Positions 50,024 to 60,374 of a stretch of DNA of 64,000 nucleotides are shown here, in pieces. The stretch covers positions 35,479 through 99,478 of the forward strand of contig NZ_VDUZ01000037.1 of NCBI RefSeq assembly GCF_008039615.1, in the 5' to 3' direction. The stretch comes from Vineibacter terrae (GTDB lineage: Bacteria > Pseudomonadota > Alphaproteobacteria > Reyranellales > Reyranellaceae). How positions within the stretch are numbered: position 1 is the first letter of the stretch; the number at the start of each line of letters is the position of its first letter. The notes beneath the pieces were generated by a model. That model was not told the origin of the DNA. It made no database searches and saw only the letters and a program-made list of their open reading frames with translations. A program made the translations under genes and the position numbers.

Positions 50024-50545
50024 ATGCCGATCGACCTGAAAGCCCATATCCGACCGATCCCGGATTTCCCCAAGCCCGGCATTCTGTTCTATGACATCAC
50101 CACCCTGCTGCTGCATGCCGAGGCCTTGAAGGAAGCGGTCGACCGGCTGGCGACGGTGGTGCGTCCGTACAAGCCGGACCTGCTGGCCGGCATCGAGTCG
50201 CGCGGCTTCATCTTCGGCGCGCCGCTGGCATACGCGCTGGGTTGCGGCTTCTCCATCCTGCGCAAGAAGGGCAAGCTGCCCGGGCGCATCAGCGCGCATG
50301 AGTACGCGCTGGAATACGGCACCGACACGCTGGAGATCCATGACGACGCCGTGCAGCCGGGCCAGCGCGTGGTGCTGATCGACGACCTGCTGGCGACCGG
50401 CGGCACGCTGGCGGCCGGCGCCCGCCTGCTGCGCCAGGTCGGCGCCGTGGTGCCGGCCGCGGCCTGCGTCATCGAGCTCAGCTTCCTGTACGGCCGCAGC
50501 AAGCTCGACATTCCGGTCGAGACGCTGGTCACCTACGATTCCTGA
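50024..50545 (+). CDS. apt: Adenine phosphoribosyltransferase
   Basis: The 173-residue protein has the Apt pattern: [52 protein letters not shown] and the PRPP-binding [17 protein letters not shown]. It salvages adenine to AMP. Length is normal. Confidence 0.97.
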   Translation: MPIDLKAHIRPIPDFPKPGILFYDITTLLLHAEALKEAVDRLATVVRPYKPDLLAGIESRGFIFGAPLAYALGCGFSILRKKGKLPGRISAHEYALEYGTDTLEIHDDAVQPGQRVVLIDDLLATGGTLAAGARLLRQVGAVVPAAACVIELSFLYGRSKLDIPVETLVTYDS

Positions 50546-50645
50546 GCCGCCTTGCCTCCCGGCGCTGCCCTGCCATCGTCACAATCCGCCCCTTGGCCCA
50601 TCCGCGAGCGATGCACAAATGAGAGGTGCACGGATGGAGAGTGCC

Positions 50646-50936
50646 ATGAGAGCATCCCCCCTCCTGGCGGCGCTGGCGGCGATCATCGTCGCGGGCGCTG
50701 CCGGCGACGCGGCGGCGCAGGCCGGGCGCGACGGGACGGAGATCCAGCGCCAGCAGCAATTGCAGCGCCAGCTCGATCAGCAGCGGCGCGAGATCTGGCA
50801 GCGCGATCAGGAACGGATGCGCGACGACGGCTGGCGCCAGCAGCAGGACTGGATGCAGCGGCGCAACCTGCAGCAGCAGCAGGACATGCAGCGCCGCCAG
50901 CAATGGCAGCCGCCGCCGCAGCCGCCGCGCCGCTGA
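50646..50936 (+). CDS. Small exported Gln/Arg-rich protein
   Basis: The 96-residue product has a signal peptide ending GDAAAQA, then a mature part built almost entirely of Gln, Arg, Trp and Asp with many QQ and RR pairs and a Pro-rich end. It is probably coiled or disordered. GGAG lies five bases before the ATG at 50646. No family is recognised. Confidence 0.55.
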   Translation: MRASPLLAALAAIIVAGAAGDAAAQAGRDGTEIQRQQQLQRQLDQQRREIWQRDQERMRDDGWRQQQDWMQRRNLQQQQDMQRRQQWQPPPQPPRR

Positions 50937-50951
50937 GCGCCCGTCGCGGCG

Positions 50952-50978
50952 GCCTGCGGCGCGCGCCGCGCCGCAGGC
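50952..50978. terminator. Perfect hairpin between convergent genes
   Basis: Arms GCCTGCGGCGCG and CGCGCCGCAGGC with a three-base loop lie between the Gln-rich protein and the dodecin gene, which converge. It could stop transcription from both sides, though T-runs are absent. Confidence 0.5.
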
Positions 50979-50990
50979 ACGCCACAACCG

Positions 50991-51200
50991 TCACTCTTCC
51001 ATCTTGAACGACAGCTTCAGCTTGGTGCGGTAGGCGCGGATCTCGCCGGCCTCGATCTGGATGTCCTGCTCGACCACCTGCGCGATGCGCAGGTCACGCA
51101 GCGACGAGCTGGCCCGCTTGACGGCCGTGGCGGCCGCCTTCTCCCAGGAATCCGGGCTCGATCCCACGACCTCGACGATCTTGTACACGCTCTCGGGCAT
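50991..51200 (-). CDS. Dodecin family protein, copy 1
   Basis: The 69-residue protein matches dodecin: VYKIVEVVGSSPDSWEKAAATAV, a central helix with ASSSLRDLRIAQVVEQD, and a final strand AYRTKLKLSFKME. Dodecins form 12-mers that bind flavin or CoA. A second dodecin follows upstream at 51,265 on the same strand. Confidence 0.92.
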   Translation of the reverse strand: MPESVYKIVEVVGSSPDSWEKAAATAVKRASSSLRDLRIAQVVEQDIQIEAGEIRAYRTKLKLSFKMEE

Positions 51201-51264
51201 GGCTCTGTCCTCCTCGCTGCACCAACCCGGACCGACGATCGATCCGGATCCTCCAGGCGACGGG

Positions 51265-51483
51265 TCAGGCGCCGGCGTCGTAACGCAGCCCGAGCTTGAG
51301 CGTCACCTGATAGCTGGCGGCCTTGTTGTCACGGATGCTGCCCCGCAGCTCGATCACCTCGAACCACTCGAGGTTCCGCAACGACCTCGCGGCCGTGCCG
51401 ATGGCATTGTTGATGGCTTCGGAGATAGAGACGTCGGACGTGCCGACGATCTCGGTCTTGACGTAGGTGTTCTGGCCGGTCAT
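51265..51483 (-). CDS. Dodecin family protein, copy 2
   Basis: The 72-residue product has TYVKTEIVGTSDVSISEAINNAI, a helix with LRNLEWFEVIELRG and a strand ASYQVTLKLGLRY, again dodecin-like but quite diverged from copy 1. The ATG at 51483 gives the family length. Two adjacent, dissimilar dodecins suggest different ligands or a mixed shell. Confidence 0.85.
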   Translation of the reverse strand: MTGQNTYVKTEIVGTSDVSISEAINNAIGTAARSLRNLEWFEVIELRGSIRDNKAASYQVTLKLGLRYDAGA

Positions 51484-51591
51484 GGCTGCGCTCCACCGAC
51501 GGTTCCGGGAGGCGCCGTGGCCTTGCGCGCACGGCGATGCGGTGAACAAACGCCAATCGCTGGTCAGTGTAGTCCGATGGCAGGGCGGCCG

Positions 51592-51885
51592 CTACTCGGC
51601 AACAACCCCGAATATGGCCAAGGCCCAGAGAACCGGCTGGCTCAGCCGCAGCATGACGAGCGCGAACACACGCCGCAGGTCGCCCAGGGGATTGCGGCGG
51701 AACCAATCCACCAGCGACAGCTCCGCCACCACGAAGGCAAGCACGACGATCACGCTCACGACCGACGGCAGATCGCTGACGCTCGCCAGGCCATCCGCCG
51801 CAAAGGCAACGATGGCCATCCGCCATGCCCACATGAGCGGACTTCCCGTCACGGGTACCCCATTTTTTGTCGGTGCCCCAATCAT
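51592..51885 (-). CDS. Small membrane protein
   Basis: The 97-residue frame has two hydrophobic segments (MAIVAFAADGL-type and VVSVIVVLAFVVAEL), an amphipathic RRNPLGDLRRVF stretch and a third hydrophobic C-terminus. No family is recognised and no clear ribosome site is seen for the ATG at 51885. Confidence 0.45.
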   Translation of the reverse strand: MIGAPTKNGVPVTGSPLMWAWRMAIVAFAADGLASVSDLPSVVSVIVVLAFVVAELSLVDWFRRNPLGDLRRVFALVMLRLSQPVLWALAIFGVVAE

Positions 51886-52082
51886 ATGCTTTTGAAATCT
51901 TCGCTGGAAGGTCAGGATACACGCAACCCTACCCAACGGCAACGCCGTGCTGGCCTGCCAGCAAAGGACGCGAAGCGCGCCTTCCTCAGGTCGCGACCGG
52001 CCGCCCGCCGGCGCGATATGATCGCCGGCTGCGGCAGCAATCATGGGCTCACCGCGAGCCTGCCCGCGCAAAGGAGAGCATC

Positions 52083-52724
52083 ATGAGCCAGGCACTGATC
52101 GTCTGGGGAGGCTGGGATGGCCACGAGCCCGAGCGGTGCGCGCACATCGTTGCCGGCCTGCTCGAGACCAACGGGTTCAAGGTCACCATCGCGAACACGA
52201 CCGCGGCTCTCGCCGACCCGTCGATCACCGGTCTCAGCCTCATCGTGCCAATCGTCACAATGTCGAGGATCGCGCCGGACGAGGTCGACAACCTTTCGCG
52301 CGCGGTGCGTGGCGGCACCGGGCTGGCCGGGTTTCATGGCGGCATGGGCGATGCCTTTCGCGAGGCCACCGAGTATCAGTTCATCTGCGGCGGGCAATTT
52401 GTGGCGCACCCCGGCAACATCATCGACTACCGTGTGAACATCAGGCGCCGCAGCGATCCGGTCATGGAGGGCATCGACGATTTCGACTATCGCTCGGAGC
52501 AGTACTACATGCACGTCGATCCCTCCAACGAGGTGCTGGCGACCACCACGTTCTCGGGCGCGCACGCACCCTGGATCGAGGGTGTGGTCATGCCGGTGGT
52601 ATGGAAACGCCGCCACGGCCAGGGCCGCGTCTTCTACAGCTCGCTGGGTCACGCGGCGCGCGAGTTCGACGTGCCGCAGATGCGCACGATCTTCCACCGC
52701 GGCATGCTGTGGGCGGCGCGGTGA
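52083..52724 (+). CDS. ThuA-like glutamine-amidotransferase-fold protein
   Basis: The 213-residue protein has ALIVWGGWDGHEPERCAHIVAGLL, GTGLAGFHGGMGDAFRE, and EQYYMHVDPSNEVLA, matching the ThuA domain linked to trehalose and other sugar use. The catalytic Cys of true amidotransferases is absent, as usual in ThuA. AAAGGAG precedes the ATG. No sugar genes are adjacent. Confidence 0.87.
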   Translation: MSQALIVWGGWDGHEPERCAHIVAGLLETNGFKVTIANTTAALADPSITGLSLIVPIVTMSRIAPDEVDNLSRAVRGGTGLAGFHGGMGDAFREATEYQFICGGQFVAHPGNIIDYRVNIRRRSDPVMEGIDDFDYRSEQYYMHVDPSNEVLATTTFSGAHAPWIEGVVMPVVWKRRHGQGRVFYSSLGHAAREFDVPQMRTIFHRGMLWAAR

Positions 52725-52765
52725 TCTTCGTCGTGCCCCAGCTCGCGGCGCCGGTCAGCCCCAGG

Positions 52766-52795
52766 CAAAAGAAAAGCCGGCCCGCAGGACCGGCT
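52766..52795 (-). terminator. Rho-independent terminator of tRNA-Pro
   Basis: On the minus strand AGCCGGTCC-TGCGG-GCCGGCT is followed by TTTTCTTTT. It lies 17 bases past the tRNA 3' end. Confidence 0.85.
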
Positions 52796-52811
52796 AACCC
52801 ATTGAAAAGAT

Positions 52812-52888
52812 TGGTCGGAGTGAGAGGATTCGAACCTCCGGCCCCTAGCTCCCGAAGCTAGTGCTCTACCAGGCTGAGCTACACTCCG
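52812..52888 (-). tRNA. tRNA-Pro (CGG anticodon)
   Basis: A 77-base cloverleaf with acceptor stem CGGAGTG/CACTCCG, D-arm AGCTCAGCCTGGTAGAGC, anticodon stem CTAGC/GCTAG with loop TTCGGGA (anticodon CGG), T-arm GGTTCGAATCC and an encoded CCA end. An intrinsic terminator follows. Confidence 0.97.
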
Positions 52889-52983
52889 TCCGCCCTGCGG
52901 CCTCTGGTCGGCCGCAAGAGGCGCGGTTTATAGCGTCGCGCCCGGCAGCCTGCAAGATGCGTTCGGTCGTTGCCGTGCAGATC

Positions 52984-53448
52984 CTACACTCCTTTGGCCC
53001 CGACCCGGGTGAACTTGGCATTGCCGTCCGGCAGCACGGCGAAGGCGGCCGTCGACTGGGCGATGGGCGCCGGGTCGGCATCGGTGAAGAACGTCACCTC
53101 GCCGAACACCGTGCTGCGGCCCAGCTTGAGCGCCCGGGCCTGGCCGATCACGTCGCAGTCGACGGCGGCGCGCATGAAGTTCGTGGTCAGCGAGATCGTC
53201 GCCATCGAGGGCAGACGGCCCAGCGCCTCGGCGAAGGTGAAGACCAGCATGGTGTCGGCCATCGCCATCAGCGCCTGGCCCAGCACGACGCCGCCGGCGC
53301 GCTGGATATGCGGCGCCCGCGGCAGGCGGGCGCGCAGGCCCTGCGCCGAGATCGCCTCGATCCGCAGGCCCAGCTCGGCGACCCAGGACGGGAAGTGCCC
53401 GCCCGGCTCCAGCATTTCCTGCGCCTGCTCGACCGTCATGAACGCCAT
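52984..53448 (-). CDS. PaaI-family hot-dog thioesterase
   Basis: The 154-residue protein has a hot-dog fold pattern: HIQRAGGVVLGQALMAMADTM, a helix with the catalytic carboxylate, then TISLTTNFMRAA and GRSTVFGEVTF. It probably hydrolyses acyl-CoA. The start MAFMTVEQ is chosen because the frame is otherwise an antisense run under the DUF2817 gene. It is divergent from that gene with 63 bases between. Confidence 0.82.
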   Translation of the reverse strand: MAFMTVEQAQEMLEPGGHFPSWVAELGLRIEAISAQGLRARLPRAPHIQRAGGVVLGQALMAMADTMLVFTFAEALGRLPSMATISLTTNFMRAAVDCDVIGQARALKLGRSTVFGEVTFFTDADPAPIAQSTAAFAVLPDGNAKFTRVGAKGV

Positions 53449-53511
53449 CACACCCTCTGTCCGTTCTTCCGCTAGGATGCGCCGCACCGTACACGATCCG
53501 GGGAACCTGTC

Positions 53512-54597
53512 ATGAGCACCGTCGCCGCCCATTTCGCCACCGACTACCAGGACGCGCGCCAGAAGTTCTGCGCCGCGGCCGCCGCGAGCGGCGGACAGTT
53601 CCGCTCGTATCGCAACCCGACCCTGGGGCCCGATGGCGGCCGGCTGTTCATGGACACCGTGCGCCTGGGCGACGACGATGCGCCCAACATGCTGGTGCTG
53701 ATGGCGGCGACGCACGGCGTCGAGGGCTTCTGCGGCTCGGGCGCGATGGTGAACTGGCTGCGCAGCGGCGGCCCCGCCCGGCTGCCCAAGGGCACCGGGG
53801 CGCTGCTGATCCACGGCGTCAATCCGCACGGCTTCGCCTGGATCCGCCGCGTCAACGAGGACAATGTCGACCTCAACCGCAACTTCGTCGACCACGCCAA
53901 GCCCTACCCCAGGAACGACGGCTACCGCGAGATCGCCGATGCGCTGAACCCGCCGACATGGGACGCGGCGGCGCTGGCGACGGCGCAGCAGACGCTGGAC
54001 TCCTACGCCCAGAAGAACGGCGCCTTCGGCCTGCAGAGCGCCGTCACCGGCGGGCAGTACAGCCACATGGACGGCATCTTCTTCGGCGGCCACAAGCCGA
54101 CCTGGTCGAACCGCACCATCCGTGCCGTCATCCGCACCGAGCTGGCGCAGGCACGCCGCATCGGCTGCATCGACTTCCACACCGGGCTGGGGCCGTTCGG
54201 CCACGGCGAGATCATCGGCATCGGCGATCCCGGCCAGCCCGCCTTCGCACGCCAGAAGGCCTGGTACGGCGACGAGCTGACGTCGCCCGAGAGCGGCACG
54301 TCGGCCTCGGCGGTGGTGGTGGGCGTGGTGCTCGACGCCTTCCCGCAGGAGGCGCCGGACGCCGAGTTCACCGGCATCGCCCTGGAATACGGCACCTACC
54401 CCGTGCCCGAGGTGCTGGACGCGGTGCGGCGCGACAACTGGCTGCACCACCGCGGCGATCTCGCTTCGGCGCAGGGCAAGGAGATGAAGGCCTACATGCA
54501 GGAGCGCTTCTACCCCGCCGGCGCCAAATGGGCCGAGCTGGTGTGGGCCCGCGCCGACGACGTCATCGGCAAGGCGGTGAAGGGACTGAACGCGTAA
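53512..54597 (+). CDS. DUF2817 family zinc carboxypeptidase-like protein
   Basis: The 361-residue protein has ATHGVEGFCGSGA (His/Glu zinc pair), DNVDLNRNFVDH (Arg/Asn substrate residues), IGCIDFHTGLGPFG (second zinc His) and IALEYGTYP (catalytic Glu). This is the M14-like arrangement of the DUF2817 group. It is a likely cytoplasmic peptidase or amidase; no signal peptide is seen. A family C repeat follows. Confidence 0.88.
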   Translation: MSTVAAHFATDYQDARQKFCAAAAASGGQFRSYRNPTLGPDGGRLFMDTVRLGDDDAPNMLVLMAATHGVEGFCGSGAMVNWLRSGGPARLPKGTGALLIHGVNPHGFAWIRRVNEDNVDLNRNFVDHAKPYPRNDGYREIADALNPPTWDAAALATAQQTLDSYAQKNGAFGLQSAVTGGQYSHMDGIFFGGHKPTWSNRTIRAVIRTELAQARRIGCIDFHTGLGPFGHGEIIGIGDPGQPAFARQKAWYGDELTSPESGTSASAVVVGVVLDAFPQEAPDAEFTGIALEYGTYPVPEVLDAVRRDNWLHHRGDLASAQGKEMKAYMQERFYPAGAKWAELVWARADDVIGKAVKGLNA

Positions 54598-54603
54598 GCC
54601 TTC

Positions 54604-54709
54604 CTTCGGACCGCTTGCGTCCACGCCCGCATCGGCGCGCCGGCGCCGACGCCTTTCGCTTTCCGCTTCGCTCCAAGCGAACGCGGGCGTGGACGCAAGC
54701 GGTCCGAAC
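54604..54709. repeat. Palindromic repeat family C, copy 3
   Basis: Arms TCGGACCGCTTGCGTCCACG and CGTGGACGCAAGCGGTCCGA, with inner CCCGCATCGGCG and GAACGCGGGCG. This is the most regular copy and matches the repeat inside imuA at its ends. The following 200 bases to the Cys leader hold nothing else I recognise. Confidence 0.88.
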
Positions 54710-54908
54710 GGTTGCCAGAAAAACTAACAACGGAGTCAATGAAATCTAGTTTGCCGGTGGCGGACATTGCTCGCATGTTCGCCAGCCAAGGGACTGATCC
54801 ACCCCGACGGATCTGCGGAGATTTGAACGAGCAGCTTGCGCCGCATCACCAAACGCTAAAGCGCCACGACCAGCGTCGTGGGCTCACCTGACAGACCGGA
54901 GACCTGCG

Positions 54909-54980
54909 ATGCCCTTCCCGACCCCGACGCTCGATCGACCGTCCCGCCGTCCCCGCTGCTGTTGCTGTTGTCGCGCCTGA
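54909..54980 (+). promoter_or_regulatory. Cysteine-rich leader peptide ORF upstream of the sulfhydrylase genes
   Basis: A 23-codon ORF with a GGAG seven bases upstream encodes MPFPTPTLDRPSRRPR followed by five consecutive Cys codons (TGC TGT TGC TGT TGT, 54,957-54,971), then Arg-Ala and stop. Tandem codons for one amino acid in a short upstream ORF are the mark of translation-coupled attenuation. The genes downstream are a small protein and a homocysteine-forming sulfhydrylase. Low Cys-tRNA would stall ribosomes here. GC-rich segments between 54,975 and 55,060 can pair, but I cannot define a terminator. Regulation is inference; the ORF is directly visible. Confidence 0.7.
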
Positions 54981-55073
54981 CGCCGCCCGTCACGCGCTGA
55001 CGCACCGAGCCTTCCCGACAGCATCGCCTCTGCGGCTGGCGCCTCGCGCCATGCCGGACGCCGGAGACTTGCC

Positions 55074-55376
55074 ATGAGCGACGCCTACATCATCGAGATC
55101 GACGACATTGCTGCCGGCATCGTGCAGCGCGAACGCGGCGGCTTCCGCTTCCGGGCCGCCGATCCCCGCTTCTACCGCCTCGAGAACCGGCTCTACGCCA
55201 CGCCCTGGCGGGCGCAGCGCGCCGCCGAAGACATCGTGCACAGCCTCAGCGCGCGACGCCGCAAGCATGCCGCCGCGCCCGCCACCGGGGCCCACGGCGC
55301 GCCGCCGGCGGCGCCAGGCTGGGGCCTCGCGCCGCAGCGGCGGCCGCCATCGGCCCATCTCGACATGCCGCGCTGA
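55074..55376 (+). CDS. Small conserved-looking protein between Cys leader and sulfhydrylase
   Basis: The 100-residue product has a compact N-terminal domain (YIIEIDDIAAGIVQRERGGFRFRAADPRFYRLENRLYATP over residues 5-44) and an Ala/Pro/Arg-rich tail. GGAGACTTGCC precedes the ATG, nearly repeating the site in front of the leader ORF. It probably belongs to the sulfhydrylase transcript (47 bases before it). No function is known to me. Confidence 0.65.
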   Translation: MSDAYIIEIDDIAAGIVQRERGGFRFRAADPRFYRLENRLYATPWRAQRAAEDIVHSLSARRRKHAAAPATGAHGAPPAAPGWGLAPQRRPPSAHLDMPR

Positions 55377-55422
55377 GCCGCGCGCCCCGCCATCCATCCA
55401 GATGTTCAACGGGAGACCATCC

Positions 55423-56736
<1,314 letters not shown>

Positions 56737-56835
56737 GGCCTCGCACATGCCCGCGGCAGACGGCGGTCCTGCCGCGGCCGCATCCGCATGCCAGTCCGTC
56801 CGACCTGCCCGACCGGACCACTGGCCTGCGGCAGC

Positions 56836-56884
56836 GGCCCTGGTCCCGCCGCTTCCCTCCCGGCGCGGGACCAGGGCCCTTCTT
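56836..56884 (+). terminator. Terminator after metY
   Basis: A 14-bp stem GGCCCTGGTCCCGC/GCGGGACCAGGGCC with a short GC-containing loop is followed by CTTCTT. The rest of the 318-bp gap to metN (56,885-57,054) shows no recognisable riboswitch; I looked for SAM-II-like sequence and did not find it. Confidence 0.75.
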
Positions 56885-57054
56885 CACCGCCGCCGTCCAT
56901 GAGCAGCTTGCAGTGGCCGCCGCGGCCCGCTATGTGCGCATGTCGGCCGTTGTCACTGTTTGTCGACGACCTTTGTTGAGCTCGATCCGGCATACCGAGA
57001 TGGACCGACGGCGCCGCCACCGGCGCTGCCAGGCCTCGTCATCAGAACGGTCCC

Positions 57055-58110
<1,056 letters not shown>

Positions 58111-58765
58111 GGCCCTGCTCGAGACGCTTGTCATGGTCGCCGCTGCCGGCAGCGTCGCCATCATCGCCGGCCTGCCGCTGGGCGTGCTGCTGCTGATCAC
58201 TGGCAAGGGGCACATCCTGGAGAACCGGCCGGTCAACGTCATCGCCGGCGTGGTGGTCAACGCGGTGCGCTCGACGCCGTTCATCATCCTGCTGGTCGCC
58301 ATCGTGCCGCTGACGCGCCTGATCGCGGGCACGGCGATCGGCACGAAAGCCGCCATCGTGCCACTGGCGATCGCCGCCACGCCTTTCGTGGCGCGCCTGT
58401 TCGAGACGGCGATGCGCGAGGTCGATTCCGGCCTGATCCACGCCGCGCAGGCGATGGGCGCATCGCGGCTACAGATCGTGATGAAGGTTCTGATCCCCGA
58501 GGCACGGCCGGGGCTGCTGGCGGCAGCCACCGTGATGCTGATCGGCCTCGTCGGCTACTCGGCGATGGCGGGCGCCATCGGCGGCGGCGGGCTGGGCGAC
58601 CTCGGCGTGCGCTACGGCTACCAGCGCTTCTTGCCCGAGGTCATGGCCGCTGTAGTTGTTGTCCTCATTGTGCTAGTACAGGGCGTGCAATCCCTGGGAG
58701 ACTTCCTAGTACGGCGGTTCAGCCGCCGCTAACCATTACTTGCAAACAACAAGGAAAATACGCCC

Positions 58766-59584
58766 ATGTCGATCCCCCTCTCCCGCCGCCACATCGCCCG
58801 CCTGACCTTGGGCCTGGCCGCAGCGGCCGCGCTGCCCGCGACGCTGCGGGCGCAGACGGCGCTCAAGCCGATCAAGGTGGGAGTCCTGGCCGGACCGCAG
58901 ACCCCGGTCATGGAGATCGTGAAGGCGAACGCGGCCCGCGAGGGCCTGCAGATCCAGATCGTGGAGTTCACCGACATCGTCCAGCCCAACGAGGCGCTGG
59001 CCGCCGGCGACATCGACGCCAACAGCTTCCAGCACATCCCCCTGCTGGAGCAGCAGAGCAAGGACCGCGGCTACAAGTTCACCGTGGTGGGCCACACCCT
59101 GCTGGCGCCGGTCGGCGTCTACTCGAAGAAGATCAAGTCCCTGGCCGACCTGCCGCCGGGCGGCAAGATCGCCATTCCCAGCGATCCCAGCAGCGCCGGC
59201 CGCTCCCTGCAGCTGCTGCAGAAGGAAGGGGTCCTGAAGCTGAAGCCCGGCGCCGGGATGCTCGCCAGCCCGATGACCGACATCGCCGAGAACCCGCGCA
59301 AGGTGCGCATCGTCGAGCTGCCCGCGCCGCAGCTGCCGCGCGCGCTCGACGACGTCGACGCGGCGATCATCAGCACAATCTTCGCCGTCCCGGCCGGCCT
59401 GCAGCCGGGCCGCGACAGCATCGCCCTGGAGGGCACGGATTCGCCCTACGTCAACGTGATCGTGGTGCGCACGGCGGACAAGGACCGGCCGGAGTTCGCC
59501 AAGCTGGTGGCCGCCTACCGCTCGCCCGAGGTGAAGAAGTACCTGCTCGACACCTTCAAGGGCGCCGTGCTGCCGTCCTGGTAG
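58766..59584 (+). CDS. metQ: Methionine-binding protein of MetNIQ (NlpA family)
   Basis: The 272-residue protein has a signal with paired Arg (SRRHIARLTLG) ending ATLRAQ and no lipobox, so it is likely free in the periplasm and possibly Tat-exported. The body has VGVLAGPQTPVMEIVKANA, DANSFQHIPLLEQ, AIPSDPSSAGRSLQLL and DAAIISTIFAVPAG, typical of MetQ. It lies 33 bases after metI. Confidence 0.93.
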   Translation: MSIPLSRRHIARLTLGLAAAAALPATLRAQTALKPIKVGVLAGPQTPVMEIVKANAAREGLQIQIVEFTDIVQPNEALAAGDIDANSFQHIPLLEQQSKDRGYKFTVVGHTLLAPVGVYSKKIKSLADLPPGGKIAIPSDPSSAGRSLQLLQKEGVLKLKPGAGMLASPMTDIAENPRKVRIVELPAPQLPRALDDVDAAIISTIFAVPAGLQPGRDSIALEGTDSPYVNVIVVRTADKDRPEFAKLVAAYRSPEVKKYLLDTFKGAVLPSW

Positions 59585-59809
59585 GCGCCCGCGACGCGGC
59601 TGTTCATCGCCTCAAGAGAGAGATCGCGCCCCGAAGCTCATGACATGCGCGACGCTCCCCCGCAACCCGCAGCAGCGGATAGGGCGCGCCGGTGACCGGT
59701 GTGTTTCAGGCCAGTGACGGTTCGATGATCGGCCGGCAATGCCTGTGGGCGATGGTTGCGTGTCTCTCAAATGAGAGACATACTCAAGCAACAGCCCTAG
59801 GGAGCTCCA

Positions 59810-60106
59810 ATGGCTCAGACCTCAATGCTCCACGTCCGCGTGGATGAGAAGCTGAAAGCCGATGCAGCGGAAAAGCTCGCCAATGTCGGCCTGACCGTCT
59901 CGGATGCCGTGCGTATCCTGCTGACTCGCGTCGCCAGGGAAGGTGGCTTGCCGGCTGGCCTTACGACCGACCCGCAAGCATATGATGCATGGTTCCGGGT
60001 GAAGGTGCGGGAGGCGCTGGACGACAAACGGCCGGCGACCGCGCATCAGCAGGTCATGGACGAAGCGCAGGCGTTGATCGACAAGAAGCGCCGTGCGCGC
60101 GCTTGA
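59810..60106 (+). CDS. relB: RelB/DinJ-family antitoxin
   Basis: The 98-residue protein has LHVRVDEKLKADAAEKLANVGLTVSDAVRILLTRV across the first 42 residues, the ribbon-helix-helix of RelB/DinJ, and a toxin-wrapping tail with RVKVREALDD and HQQVMDEAQALIDK. It overlaps the relE frame by 14 bases. AGGGAG lies upstream. The cognate toxin is frameshifted, so the antitoxin is now alone. Confidence 0.9.
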   Translation: MAQTSMLHVRVDEKLKADAAEKLANVGLTVSDAVRILLTRVAREGGLPAGLTTDPQAYDAWFRVKVREALDDKRPATAHQQVMDEAQALIDKKRRARA

Positions 60107-60369
60107 GTGGCGCGAGACGGCCCGTGCCGATCTGCTGGCCATTGTCGACTATATCTCCGACGACAATCCGGACGCTGCCCAGCGGCTGAAGGACGACATA
60201 GAGGCCAAGGCAGCGATGCTGCCTGCGCATCCGAAACTGTATCGTGCCGGGCGCGCGGGAGATGATCGTCCGGTCGAACTATGTCGTGATCTACACCGAG
60301 AATGCGCGTGCTGTGACGATTCTTCGCGTGCTTCACGCCGCACAGCAATGGCCGCCAGAAAGCCGCTGA
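60093..60369 (+). pseudogene. Frameshifted RelE/ParE toxin
   Basis: From a GTG at 60093 the frame reads LEWRETARADLLAIVDYI, then KLYRAGR like a RelE/ParE toxin, and breaks near 60,255. The remainder continues in the next frame: REMIVRSNYVVIYTE, AVTILRVLHAAQQWPPESR and stop at 60,367-60,369. Compared with the family pattern (LYRxGR then about four residues before RE), the break fits a small deletion of about 11 bases. The toxin fold is therefore cut in half and should be inactive. Confidence 0.85.
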
Positions 60370-60374
60370 TCGCC

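Noticed and set aside
56885..57054. Possible SAM riboswitch before metN
   Set aside because: I looked for SAM-II-like conserved segments and found none; only the metY terminator is convincing.
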